Source of the DNA: Nelumbo lutea
Taxonomy: Eukaryota > Streptophyta > Magnoliopsida > Proteales > Nelumbonaceae
NCBI GenBank assembly: GCA_022828595.1
Contig: JAKGHH010000002.1
Location: forward strand, 38,968,222 to 39,032,221
Direction of reading: 5' to 3'
DNA: 64,000 bases
Each line of letters starts with the position of its first letter. Within the stretch, counting starts at the first letter, position 1. Shown here piece after piece: positions 46,791 to 58,068 of this stretch. The position numbers and the translations under genes were made by a program. Under the pieces are notes generated by a model. The model ran no database searches. It saw nothing but the letters and a program-made list of their open reading frames with translations, and was not told the origin of the DNA.

Positions 46791-47138
46791 AAATAATAAG
46801 AAATGCTAATGTGGTGCTATAAAACTCAAAAAACTAAAAAATTACAAGTGGATCCCATTGAATAAAATAAAATTATTTAATGTATAATTAATAAATGTTG
46901 AAAATAATATATAAGTGTATCATACTTAAAATTATAAGTGAGTCCACTTGAAATTTTCTCACTTAAAATTTCCTCTTTTAAGAGAAAAATAATAGGTGAA
47001 AAGTGGGGCCCACCTATTATTTTTCTCTTAAAAGATGAAATATGAAGTAAAACCCACTTATATATTATTTTTAATATTTATTAATTATACATTAATTTTT
47101 GAATTTAACAATATTACGTCAACATTTCATATTATTTT
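46791..47138. mobile_element. Foldback MITE with perfect central hairpin
   Basis: The whole 348 bases form two inverted arms. The ends AATAATAAGAAATGCTAATG and (reverse complement of right) AATAATATGAAATGTTGACG pair; the middle parts share 'TGTATAATTAATAAATRTT' and 'AATAATATATAAGTG'. At the centre a 24-base arm (46975-46998, starting CTTTTAAGAGAAAAATAATA) is followed, after 12 bases, by its exact reverse complement (47011-47034). No coding capacity. Confidence 0.8.
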
Positions 47139-47171
47139 GTTAATTATTTAAAAGATTGTGAATTACATCAT

Positions 47172-47409
47172 AGGATTATAGCTAATAAGGGCAACTTTTG
47201 TGCCCTAATATTAATAAAAGTAATACTTTTAATGAAATTTCAAAAATAGGTTAACTTTTTAAAAATAATATCAAATAAGGGTAAAAACACTATTCATCTT
47301 CTTCCTTTTGCAAATCATTCATCAGCGCCGCTACCTACCGCCGCCTCTAGAAACCTCTAGTAACGCCTCTGCCCACCTCCGCCTTTGCCCACCTCCGCCT
47401 CTACCTCCG
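47172..47409. repeat. Left terminal inverted repeat of the Pack-MULE
   Basis: About 238 bases; AT-rich outer half, GC-rich (CCGCC/CCTCC) inner half. Relative to the right arm it carries a small extra CCTCTAGAAACCTCTAG piece near 47345. Confidence 0.8.
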
Positions 47410-47638
47410 CCGTGTATTTCTTACACGCTCATTGCTTGTGATTTTTTATGAGTTTGCTATGCCCAATATCATCCTTTATGAGAAGTACACCTCTAAAAAT
47501 AGCATATTTTTGTTAGATCAAAGAATGAACGAGTGGAATGATAGGGAGTTTTCGGTGGAGTTCATGCGATAGTACATAAAGTTTTTATCCTCAAGAATGT
47601 TTCGGTGTCGATTCCACCAGAAAGAAGTATAAGGTTCT

Positions 47639-47977
47639 TTGAGTGCAATGTTTAGGGGAGATCATGATTCAGGACAGTATCAGTTCAAGAGTGAGATCGT
47701 TACTCTCAGTGAAAGCTCATTGAGAGAATTGGAAACCCCTCCTGATATTGGCCATAGTTGTTGGCTGGAAGGGATTTTCATAGATGGATCCTTTCATTGG
47801 ACCAATAGCATCAAACCCTTGAGTAGTAGATTTTCTATCACTGTGTTTGATATTGGCCAAGAAAAGTATCAGACTATAAAGTTCTCTCCCTCTGTACTAT
47901 TACTAAGTTTTCATCAAAAATTGAGTCTAATGGAGATACGAGGTTCTATGGCACTAGTTGAATGTGGAAGGACTTAG
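47639..47977 (+). pseudogene. F-box-associated (FBA) domain gene fragment in the Pack-MULE
   Basis: An open frame of about 110 codons, beginning inside older coding sequence (first ATG 47648), reads the pattern of plant F-box-associated domains: a strand like FKSEIVTLSESSLRELETPP, then GIFIDGSFHWTN, then SITVFDIGQEKYQTIKF and a closing MEIRGSMALVECGRT. In plant F-box proteins this domain follows the F-box and binds substrates for SCF ubiquitin ligases. No F-box precedes it here, and both sides run into stops, so this is a partial copy taken up by the transposon, not a working gene. The family assignment rests on pattern only; a kelch-less F-box or similar beta-propeller fragment is the alternative. 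Confidence 0.55.
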
Positions 47978-48233
47978 ATTCGCATATGACGCATTGTTCA
48001 TGATGTAGGTGTGTATAATTTGAAGTGCCAATACAATTACAACATCCCAGCAATATGGTCTGATAGACATTACCATAAGTACTTATTGATGGGTTTTCAA
48101 TGAAATGGCCAGAAATGGTGAGGATTATTGGGTAGATAGCATTCTAGTGTAATCTCCAATAGAGGCGGAGGCGGGTAGCACTAGTGGATGGTAAACCAGC
48201 GCCGCTGCCACCGCCTTTTCCTCCACCCACCTC

Positions 48234-48448
48234 CGGAGGTAGAGGCGGAGGTGGGCGAAGGCGTTGCCGGAGGCGGCGGGGAGGGGGCGGCACTGACGAA
48301 TAGTTTGCAAGAGGAAGAAGATGAACAATGTTGTTTGCCCTTATTTGATATTAGTTTTAAAAAAGTTAACATATTTTTGAAATTTTAATAAAATTATTAC
48401 TTTTATTGATATTAAGGCCCAAAAGTTGCCCTTATCAGCTATAATCCC
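48234..48448. repeat. Right terminal inverted repeat of the Pack-MULE
   Basis: About 215 bases, the reverse complement of the left arm with scattered differences. The GC-rich inner part creates long but meaningless Pro/Ala/Gly-rich frames on both strands. Confidence 0.8.
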
Positions 48449-48832
48449 TTACATCATTAACATCATGTGTTTTTTGGCTAACGATGGTCTTTTCAACTTA
48501 ATTTGAAGTCTAAATTGACCCCTTAAATTATAAAATGGTGAAAGTGATTTTTTTTACAAAGTTCAAGGGTTCTTAGAGCTAAAAATCTCATTATAATGTA
48601 ATATAAATAAAAGAAAGTAATGCTAGGCAATATAAAACAAAAATGCACAATGTAAAGATAATAATAAAAAAATACAATATTTTAATACGTAAAATAAAAA
48701 ATATATATTACTAAACTACATAAATGCGAATACAAAATATTATAAAAGGCAAATTCATTTCAAAACACTTAAAAAAACATAACCTCAAAGAAAGTATTTA
48801 AGGATATAAGTTTAACACTTGAAGGAAATTTA

Positions 48833-49535
48833 GGCGATGTTCGGCACTGCGATCATTTCGTGGACGGGGATGAAGACCCATTCGATTGGTTGTGGATGGG
48901 ACCCCAATATAGTGTGAACCAGTTCCATCTACACTCCAATATATTGTCAACGGAAAAACTCGTGGATATGTCCCATCCACGGTTTATTTTTTATCCCATC
49001 CTTCAAGGAGCTGGGTCAGAGGTTATGTGATCTAAGATAGATTGTAGATAGATAGGGATGCACCTTCAATTTTATCTCTGAAATTCCTATAGTTGCATTT
49101 CGGCTGTATGATCTAAAATATTAATTATTTTACATAATTTTTTAATATTTTTATCAATAAAATAATATTTTTAAATATTTAAAATATATTTTTAAATTTT
49201 TTATTATTTTACTATTGTTTTATAAAAAATAATATTTATTGGTTAACATTAATTCATTGATTTATTTTTTAGAATATTTATCATATAAAATGCAAAAAAT
49301 AGATATTTATGATTAACTATGTATATCATTCATAAAATGTATATAAGATGCATTGAATTAAAAAATTGTGGTGCAGAACGCCATTGTGGGTGTGGACTGG
49401 TCTACTCCATACAGTTTGTCCACAGTTCAGAATAGTTGTGGACTGTAGTGTGTGGTGTGAATAGGTCATTGCCACAGGGTGTGGTGTGGATCAATCCACA
49501 CTCACCAATTTCACATCCACACTATAGAACACCCC
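48833..49535. mobile_element. Harbinger-type non-autonomous element, 703 bp
   Basis: TTA flanks both ends (48830-48832, 49536-49538). The ends GGCGATGTTCGGCACTGCG and (reverse complement) GGGGTGTTCTATAGTGTGG are an imperfect inverted repeat, and subterminal 'GTGTGGACTG/CAGTCCACAC'-like words sit in inverted relation. The interior is AT-rich and non-coding. Confidence 0.55.
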
Positions 49536-49538
49536 TTA

Positions 49539-51463
49539 AGCTCAGTATTTTCTAAAATGATCCTTTGAGTGCGAAAGTGTATTCCACCATATCTTAATTA
49601 TATCATCTCTACTAACTTTTACCTATATAAATTAATTTTCATTATTGCTTACCGCACAAAGTAGTTTTATATTGGCCATTGAATTCTTATTATAGCATGT
49701 TCTTTGTTAGAACTAGCAATCTTGACCCCAACCCATTTAACCCACCCACCTTGGAACACACCCATTATATTAACGAGTCAATTTGGGTCGAGTGACCCAT
49801 TAGGTCAATGGAAAAGGTCATGATGGGTTGGGTCAAGGGTTTCAGTCAAATGTCTATCTATATTTGCCAAGTCTCATAAAAAAAGCACTTGAGGTGACTT
49901 AAACTCAAACCACCTAGTGCATCCACATCTCACTGCAATTCCAAGCCACCATGCAACATTTCTTTTTTGTAATTAAAAGTGAAATAAAATAGATTTTATT
50001 AACCTTTGTGTTCACATGCAATTTAAACAAAAAGCATACATATTTATATTTAACATCTCTAACTAAAAATAAAAAAAATAATACTAAAAAATAGTATTTT
50101 ACAAACTAATAGAATAAATAATCCACCAAATCCACATTTATATAAAACGATGATTTTTAATATAAAAATTTATACAAATGGAATATTAATAATAGAATAA
50201 TTATTTTAACACATGATATAAATCTTAAAATTTTTATATATTTTTAAAAATTATTAACTAATATTTTAATTTACATTAATAAGTAATAACAAAATATTTA
50301 TCATTTACAAAAAATAAAAATATTATAAACAAAGTATTGAAGAATATAATATTAAATTGAATCTATCAAATCCACTAAGCTACACTTATTTCAAAAAAAT
50401 GATTTTATTTCATAAAATTTATAGAAATAAAAAATATTAATAATGAAATAATTATTTGAGTAACTAAAACTATGAATTTGAATATGATATGTATCTTAGA
50501 AATTTTAACAAATTTGATATACTCTAAGTTGATTTTTTGTTAATTTTTAAAAAATCAAAATAGTAAAATAAAATAATAATTGAAATATAATAGGTGCATA
50601 TGTTTAGTGCCTTGGACTCTTTAGTGATCCTTTATAAGTAAAATTATAAAATATCTGCACATCCTAGTATATTAATTTTAATATATTTCTTCATATATAT
50701 CATTCAAATTTACATTTTCTATGTATTTATATAATATTTTGTGATTATTTTGATATTAGACTTAGTATTATTAATGTATTTATAAAATTTGTATGTATTT
50801 CCCTAGTATATCCATACATTTTCATATTTTTTTGTCTGTATCCATGCATTTCTAGAGCGTATTCATATTCGTTTATCCGATACTGATACTTTAATCATTG
50901 GTTTTAATAATTTGAAAGTCTTTGTTGAGGTTGAGGGTTTCTGAATAAAAGTCGAGGCTTTCTCCTACCATTTTTTGTTATGCTTTTATGATATGCTTTC
51001 ATGGTTTCTAGTGTTTTCATGCATTTTCTACAATTTTTTACATTTCTTCTAAAAAAGCTTATTTATTTTTTGCATTTTCTATAATTTTCTTCTATTTTAT
51101 GCATTTTTTATAAATTTTTATTTTTTTTGCATTTGTTTTGTAATTTTTGAATTATTTTGGTATTTTCTACATTTTCTACAAATATTTGGTGTTTCCTACA
51201 TTACTTTTGTATTTTTTTTAGTGTTTTCATGCTTTTCCAGCAATTTTTTTTTGTTTTTATTTGCATTTTTTCTTATTTTTTTTACAAAAGTTCTACATTA
51301 TTTGCATTTTTTATAATTGTTTTCTATTTTATACATTTTTGTTATTTTCTATATGTTTTGCATAACTTATGCATTTTTTGTAAATTTATAGTATTTTTTG
51401 TAATTTCTTGGTTTTTTTGCATTTCTTTCTATTATTTGCAAATGTTTACAATTTTGCATTTTC
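49539..51463. other. Intergenic; AT-rich, then T-rich low complexity
   Basis: 49715-49860 holds degraded GGGTCAA/TTGACCC repeat sequence. 50000-50600 is very AT-rich. From 50995 to 51463 the plus strand is dominated by TTTTTGCATTTTCTA-like words with irregular spacing; a 117-codon Phe-rich frame there is an artefact of that composition. A possible 2.2 kb element (49714-51925) with 'TAGCAAATAGGCGGGTT' ends is too uncertain to call. Confidence 0.45.
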
Positions 51464-51710
51464 GAGTATATAGTTTGATCCAACCCAATTTTATCAGGTG
51501 GCTTCCTTGAGAGAGATAATTCTCTAATAATTTGTTATTTTTGGGTATATGTGTCTCCTCGACCCATTTTTGCCACGTGGCAGCCTTGAAAGTAATGTTC
51601 CTTTCAAAATTTTTTTATTTTTGGGTATACGGTTCAACCTAACTTGTTTTTGCTATGTGTCAACCTTGAGAGAGAAATGTTGCTCTTAAAAATATTTATT
51701 TTAGGTATAC
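51464..51710. repeat. Tandem repeat, unit about 80 bp, three units
   Basis: Units start with GTATAT/GGTATAC at about 51464, 51543, 51623 and 51704 (the last only begun). Each runs 'CCAACCYA-TTTT-CCA-GTGGCA-CCTTGAGAG...TTATTTTTGG'. The units are clearly diverged. Confidence 0.7.
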
Positions 51711-54355
51711 GAGCCTGACCAATTTCCATATTTACAGTTGAGGGTAGGTGGGTTAGTATGGGTGAGGGTGAGTAAGGGTCAATATGGATGGGTCAAGTGG
51801 GTCAATATGGGTGGGTTATGAACCTTTAATAAGGATTGATGATGGGTCATGGTGGGTTGGTGGGTCAATATGGGTGTTTAGGTATTCAACCTTACTTAAC
51901 CCGCCTATTTGCTACTTGCAATCTCTCTTGACACTTATTTAGCCTTTTCATAGTGGTTTGTGGTAGATGTAAATGTATGAACCTGATCTATTTTTAAATT
52001 ATGGATCATATTCGAATGCATTATATTATGTTGTTTGGGCTATACTCTTTTATGTATCTTTAGCTTACACAAGAAGATAGACAGAATATAAGTATTGTAA
52101 GTGAGAGCTTGAGTGAATTAGGGCTTAGGGTTTTCTAAAAAAGTGTTTGAATAACTTTATATATCTTCATTGTCATTTTCATAGTGGATTTCATCTCCTC
52201 CACTTGTAGACTAGGCTATAAGTCGAACCATGTAAATTTGTGTATGTATTTTAGTTTCCTTATGTTTTTTTTTTTGTTTTCTCCGGTCTTTACCGATTAT
52301 TTTCATTTTAAGGTTTATTTTACCAAACAATTTCAAAATGCAAAATAATTTTGTATTATTTTTTATATCTATATATTAAAACATTGTATAGCTCTGCACT
52401 TTGCATTACTAATTTTATGTTGTAAATCTTAACAATTAAAAGAAAGTAAAGAGAAATAGCATAAAGATAATACAAAGTATGAAGAAACAATGTTTTAATA
52501 CATGAATATGAAAAAATATATTACTATAAAGCAATATAAAATATAGAGTCGAAATACTATATAAATAAGTCTTTAAGGACTTACAACAAACCACTTAAGT
52601 TTTTATTAGTCATAAGTTTCCTCTAAGTTTAGATTCTTTGTTTTTTAGTGTTTTAGAATGAATTCATTGAAAGTTATCTTATGTTGTGTAAAATTATTTA
52701 AAGATTTTAACTAATAAGAGCCCAAGTACCTTATTATATGTCCTTAAAATTTATATATTATAATATTTTACCTTTATATGTTTATGTTGCTTTCTAGTTG
52801 TATATGTATTTTTGATATCTATGTATGTCTTTGCACTTTGCATTGTTTTATATTATATAATAAAAGATACAATGTAAAAATAATAAAGTGCAAAGATACG
52901 CAATGTTTAAATATACAAAAGTAAAATGATATATAATCTTTATTTATATTGAAAACAGAATGTGACACTTTCTTGCTTTCTGGTTGTTTTAAAAATAAAC
53001 TAATCTTTTTTCTATTTTTAAAATTAAATGAAAAAACACAAGTGGCTAATCACATTTAAGACTTTTATCTTTTCTCATTAACTCACTTTTTTCATCATTA
53101 ACTCATTTGATTATCTCTCATCATTATTTATGTCATTAAATTTATCCTTCAATTACCCATCCCACTAATGTAGTGTTGGGTTGGGTGTATATATCTTTAT
53201 GGGACTATTTTAGTCCCCATCCATCATATATCATGGATAAGGACCGTCCATCTAAAATATATCGACCATTTTTTTTTTTTTGCGGATGGGGACCATTCAC
53301 AAATGGCCAAAAATCAAGTTGGATATTGTGCATCACATTTGCCCAAGTTTCAACCATTTTTCTAACCATTGTGAGAAGATAGAATAGAGGTTTCCCTTTT
53401 TCATTCTTAGCTAACTAGGATGCTTCTCTACCATCATTCTTCCTTCATCCTCTTATACTACCATCCGCTGGTATTTATAAGTAATATCATAAAGTTCTTG
53501 GGGTGTGTATGACGCTTCTGTGTCTCAACACATTAAATAGGCTTTCAACACTTGTCCTGTCCCTCATATTCTTAATTGTCTTTTCCCCTTCTCCACTTCT
53601 CTTATCCTCTACATTCTTGTGTTCATGTGTCATCTCTTTCTCTAGCACAAATCTTTTTTTGCAAGTTTTCATTGGGGAAGAAGTCTAGAGAAATGCTTCT
53701 ACCCCTATCTCACTTTCTTTCTTTGCTTTTTGCTCTAAAACTATTTGTTTTTCTCTCGCTATTGCCTTGCCTTCACTTTCTTGACCATGCGTAAACCAAA
53801 GGGTTCATCAAAGGTTTGTATGTCTAGGATTATTCATCTCTCTATGGTTTCTTCACCACCAATGGTTTTTTTGTTTGGGTTTTTTAACAAGCCCGTTGGT
53901 TTCGAGAAGAGAAATTGTTCTTGGTAGTGGAAGTTTTTTTATGCTCTCAACCCATTAGTTTGCCAAAGATTATGGTATCTTTTTTCTCTTCACCATTGCC
54001 AAAGTAAGTTTTCTTAGCCCATCAATTTCTTTAAGTTCTAATTATGGCTCTCAACCTATCAGTTTCTATGGGACGTTAACTCTTTGTGGCTTCTTCATCG
54101 CTAAGGGTTTCTTTGTCGATGGTTTTCTAATGAGCTCATTCATTTTTTTGTTCTCAATGCTCTTAGCTCATCAGTTTCTTTGAGATGTCAACTCTATTCC
54201 TTACATTTTGGTGATTGAAAGAAACAATTTCTTATTATTTGCTCACATCTCTCATGTTCTCTTTAATTTCTTTGAAGATGTTGCTCGATGAACCAAGGTC
54301 AAAGCACAAACTACAACATTCTCTTTGATTAGTATTTTATAATTTTAAATGGTTT
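51711..54355. other. Intergenic; foldback repeats, no gene supported
   Basis: 51730-51900 is GGGTCAATATGGGTGGGT-type degraded repeat. Small foldbacks lie at 52368-52508 and 52823-52899. From 53400 to 54330 the strand is T/C-rich with several 'CTCAACCYATYAGTTTCT' motifs (53948, 54053, 54166), suggesting a decayed repeated unit. Open frames there have no recognisable family. Confidence 0.45.
52368..52899. repeat. Two small foldback elements of one family
   Basis: First foldback: TATTAAAACATTGT near 52374 pairs with ACAATGTTTTAATA near 52487-52500. Second: GTATGTCTTTGCACTTT (52823-52839) pairs with AAAGTGCAAAGATAC (52885-52899). Both contain TGCACTTTGCATT words, so they are probably related MITEs. 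A third, decayed relative may be at 48600-48720. Confidence 0.5.
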
Positions 54356-54561
54356 TGTTAAAATCTATTAGTTTTTCTATAGCTTTTCTATTCTTTAATG
54401 TCATAGGGGTATATTTGTATTTTTCCTTATTACTATTATGTTGGTCACCCTAACATAAATACCAAAGCTAGTGGCGCCAACCTATTTGTATTTTCTCCCT
54501 TCTCTCCTCTCTCTTCTCTTTTCCTTTCTTTGATTGTCTAACATTTTTCACCAAGAAAACA
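54356..54561 (+). repeat. 5' LTR of the copia element
   Basis: It starts TGTTAAAATCTATTAG and ends ...CCAAGAAAACA, next to the primer-binding site. It aligns along its length with 58069-58283, for example GGGGTATATTTGTATTTT and CACCAAGAAAA. Confidence 0.88.
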
Positions 54562-54572
54562 TGGTATCAGAG
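54562..54572 (+). promoter_or_regulatory. Primer-binding site (tRNA-iMet type)
   Basis: TGGTATCAGAG directly follows the LTR and is the standard copia primer site complementary to the 3' end of initiator tRNA-Met. Confidence 0.9.
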
Positions 54573-54616
54573 AAGCTTTTTTAGGATTAGAAGCAGCTCG
54601 ATGAAGTGTGCCAAGC

Positions 54617-55130
54617 AATGTTTTTAACTTGTCGTTGACCTGGACAATCAAACCGTTCGAACTGTCACCCAGTTGACTTTTCAAGTCCGATTCTTATAAA
54701 ACCTTGCATTGCCTCAAAAACTGTTGAAAAGTCAACAAAATTGTCAACCCAAACGATTGAACCATTAAACCTTTTTTATTTTGGGTAACTTTTTAAGATC
54801 CATGCATTCCAAGGAGCCAAAGCGCTCCTTGCCCTACTATTTTGCAAAAAAAAAACCTATTTGGACTCAAATAATAATTTTTAATATTTGTTTACATAAA
54901 AGATAAAAAAGAAATTAAAATCATAAATTAAATATAGAATAATACATATATCATGTCTAAAATATAATTATAGATTATTTATTGATAAAATATGTATTTG
55001 TACATACACACACACTTAAAAATATATAGACATTGATATGGCATGGTCTGACCTGTTCGGCCCAGACAATCGAACCAGTGATCCATGACTCGAAGGAAAA
55101 AATAGTTCGACCTCCTGGTTAGTTTTTTTT
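54617..55130. mobile_element. Probable MITE inside the copia element
   Basis: Between the primer-binding site and the GAG-pre-integrase remnant lies non-coding DNA starting CAATGTTTTTAACTTGTCG and ending near TTTTTTTTTTAATG, with 'TTGACCTGGACAATC', 'CCAGTTGACTTTTCAAG' and 'GACCTGTTCGGCCCAGAC' inside. Content and ends resemble the CATGGTTTTT hAT-like family (11212, 13277). The exact right end is unclear. Confidence 0.5.
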
Positions 55131-55139
55131 TTAATGTTT

Positions 55140-58050
55140 TTTCCACCATAGATGGTCAAGAAACCATATCACTTCCTTTTGGACTTACCCTTTCTAATGT
55201 GTTACATGTTCTAAATCTGCCTATAAATTTGTTCTCTACTAGTAGTATTACAAACTCATTAAATTGTTCGGTAATCGTTTTTCCTTCTTCCTGTGTAATG
55301 CAAGATTCTACCTCAAAGAAGATTGGTAGAGGTCGTATGGTGAATGGCCTATATGCTAGAGAATAAAGCTAATCTTGCGGTTATTGAGTCTAAGAGTCAA
55401 CTTAGTAAGACTCTAGTCTATTTATGGAATAGTTATTTTGGTTATTTATCTTTTGAGTCACTAAAGGTCTTGCTTTCCTTTCCATATTGTTTATTTTAAT
55501 GTTTGGGGCCCTGTTACTTTACCATATCAGATTGGCTACAAATTCTTCATTACATTTATTGATGACTACTCTAGATATACATGGGTGTATTCCATGTGGT
55601 ACAGAGATGAAGTGCCAAAATTGCAAAATATTTTCAACACATGATATTTACTTAATGTCATATTAAGATTTAAATTTTTCAATCTAAAAATGCCAAAGAG
55701 TATTTCCATACTAATCTCATGAAGTTCTTTGCTTCATGTGAGTCCATCCATTGTAGCTCTAATGCCAAAACTCCATAATAGAATGGTGTTGCAAAAAGAG
55801 AAAACCGCCATCTCCTTGAAGTTGCTTGTGGATTACTCATCCACATGAATGTTCCAAAGCGTTTTTAGTTGAATTTTGTGCTATGTGTTGCCTATTTTAT
55901 CAACCGTATGCCATCTCATTTGTTAGGGTACAAGGCCCCTCTTTAGCTTCTATTCCCCAAAGCTCCATTCTTTTATATCCCTATTTGTGTGTCTGGTTAT
56001 CAGTGTTTTATTCAAAACTTGTCTTTTACTCATCTTAAACTTGATTCTCGTGCTATTCCACGTGTGCTCTTGGGTTACCATTTTTCTTAAAAGGGTTACT
56101 ATTGTTTTGACCCTATTTTCAAGAAATATTTTTGTCTTTATAGATGTGTTTTTTTAGAGTGACCCTTTCTTTATTGTTTCTCCTTAGGGGGAGAGTATGG
56201 TGGAGGAGAAACAGGCCCAAGTTCTTCCTCCTCTACCTGACCCCCTTTATTCTATGTTTTCATCGTCATTGCAAGGCCAACTGAGTTTAAGAATTACAGA
56301 ACAACTTGAATTTGTACCACCAACATCATCGGATTCATTGGGGATAGATCCTATCCAACTAGATACTCTTATTACTATTGATGTCTCTAACCCTATTGCT
56401 ATTGATCCTTCATCTCCTAATGACCTAAACATCCTTATTGCACAAAGGGAGTTAGGTCTTGTACCACCAAGCATTCTATCTTCCATTTGATCTCCTATAA
56501 GAACATCATATCTTCTTTTTGTGCTTTCCATTCTTCCATTAGTAGTGTCCCTAAATGTGGCAGAGGCTCTTTCTGTACCTGAATGGATAGATGCAATCAA
56601 AGAAAATATCAACACCTTACATAAAAATGGTATATGGGAGTTAGTGGATCTTCTTGTGGATAAGGAACCAATAGGGTGCAAGTGGGCTTTCATAGTGAAG
56701 CATAGGGATGATGGAACAGTAAAGAGGTACAAGGCCTGGCTAGTGGGAAAAGGCAGGTATACTCAAGTGTATAGAGTAGATTATGCAAAGACATTTGATC
56801 CAATTGTTAAGATGAATTCTATGAGAGTTCTTTTCTCTATTGTTACTAACCTTAATTGGTATATTCACCATTTAGATATTAAAAATGCTTTCCTGAATGT
56901 TGATCTTGAAGAAGAGGTGTACGTGGTACAACTTTTTGGCTTTTTTCCAAGGCAAAGAGTAGAAAGTGTGCAGGTTAAAGAAGTCCTTGTATGGGTTAAA
57001 ACAATCACCAAGAGCTTTTAACAAATTTCATCTTGCTACACAGTAGATTGGCTACAAATAGTATTAGACTGATCATATATTATTTGTGAAAAGAGGAGAA
57101 GAAAAAATTGTATGGGTTAAAACAATCACCAAGAGCTTTTAACAAATTTCATCTTGCTACACAGTAGATTGGCTACAAATAGTATTAGACTGATCATATA
57201 TTATTTGTGAAAAGAGGAGAAGAAAAAATTGTAGCCTTGATAATGTATGTTGATGACATAGTGACTAATTGAATATAGATGATTAAAAAGTTGAAATTTA
57301 GAAGTTAAACGAGTTCCCACTCACTCAATTTGAGGAGGACATAAGTCCCTTGAGGTATTTTCTTGGAATTAAAGTGGCCCATTCACAAAAGGTGATTTTC
57401 ATTTCTCAAGGAAAATACATCATAGATTTGTTATAGGATATAGAAAAACTAGAGGTTAAGCCCACTGACTCTCCCATTGATCCAAACCATAAACTAGGTG
57501 ATTGTCATGGTGTGACTATCAAGGATGTAAAGCTATTCCAGAGACTTGTGGAAGGATTTTATATTCATCCGTGACTAGCCAGATATTGCTTATGCCGTGG
57601 GCGTTCTTAGTTAATCCATGCATGCCCCTAAGACCGCACACTTAAAGGCAGTTGAGAGAATCCTTAGGTATTTAAAAAAGTTTATGGGAGTTGGTTTACT
57701 GTTTTAGAAGAATAAACATTTGAAGATTGAAGTGCATATAGATGCTAACTAGACTGGATCAATTGATGACAAAAAATTTATTAGTGAGTATTGTACCTTT
57801 GTGAGAGGAAACTTAGTCACATGGAAAAGCAAGAAACAAAATGTTGTGGCCAAGTCTAGTGTTAAAACTGAATATAGAGCAATGTCCCATGGAGTGGCTG
57901 AAGTTATTTAGATAAAGAATCTATTGAGTGAGTTAGGTTTTCTAATTGATATCCCATGTCCTTGTATTGTTGTAGACATCTTTACAAAGGGATTACATCA
58001 TTTGCGCCACAATGACTTCTATAACAAGTTAGGCATGATTGACATCTAAG
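55140..58050 (+). pseudogene. Copia pol remnant
   Basis: Order along the plus strand: GAG-pre-integrase-like LSNVLHVLNLPINLFSTSSI (about 55193-55252) and IGRGRMVNGLY; integrase core FITFIDDYSRYTWVYSMW (about 55549-55602) and a later GVAKRENRHLLEVACGLL block (about 55785-55838); a 166-codon reverse-transcriptase frame (56521-57021) with GCKWAFIVKHRDDGTVKRYK and NAFLNVDLEEEVYV; the YVDD box at 57246-57257; then YAVGVLS / APKTAHLKAVERILRYLK (about 57590-57680) and an RNase H end with NVVAKSSVKTEYRAMSHGVAE (about 57840-57905) and DIFTKGL (about 57975-57995). Many stops and frameshifts; the RNase H lacks its middle part. No recognisable gag. Confidence 0.85.
56987..57228. repeat. Perfect 121 bp tandem duplication in the copia RT
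   Basis: 56987-57107 (beginning TTGTATGGGTTAAAACAATC) is repeated, with no difference I can find, at 57108-57228. It lies within reverse transcriptase sequence just before the YVDD box. Confidence 0.93.
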
Positions 58051-58057
58051 TCTCAAC

Positions 58058-58068
58058 TTGAGGGAGAG
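58058..58068 (+). promoter_or_regulatory. Polypurine tract of the copia element
   Basis: TTGAGGGAGAG lies immediately before the TGTTAAAATC start of the 3' LTR. Confidence 0.85.

Larger units (their letters stand above)
47172..48448 (+). mobile_element. Pack-MULE (Mutator-like element) with captured gene fragment
   Basis: TTACATCAT occurs exactly on both sides (47163-47171 and 48449-48457), the 9 bp target duplication of Mutator-like elements. The terminal inverted repeats are long: left 47172-47409, right about 48234-48448. They begin AGGATTATAGCTAATAAGGG and (reverse complement) GGGATTATAGCTGATAAGGG and stay alignable through AATATTAATAAAAGTAATA, TTCATCTTCTTCC and a GC-rich CCACCTCCGCCTCTACCTCC end. 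The 820-base interior holds no transposase but a fragment resembling an F-box-associated domain gene (47639-47977). That combination defines a Pack-MULE. Confidence 0.85.

Noticed and set aside
48188..48388. Open frames rich in Gly/Ala/Pro on both strands
   Set aside because: They lie in the GC-rich inner part of the Pack-MULE inverted repeat and reflect its composition.
51157..51510. 117-codon Phe-rich open frame
   Set aside because: Produced by the T-rich low-complexity tract; no domain pattern.
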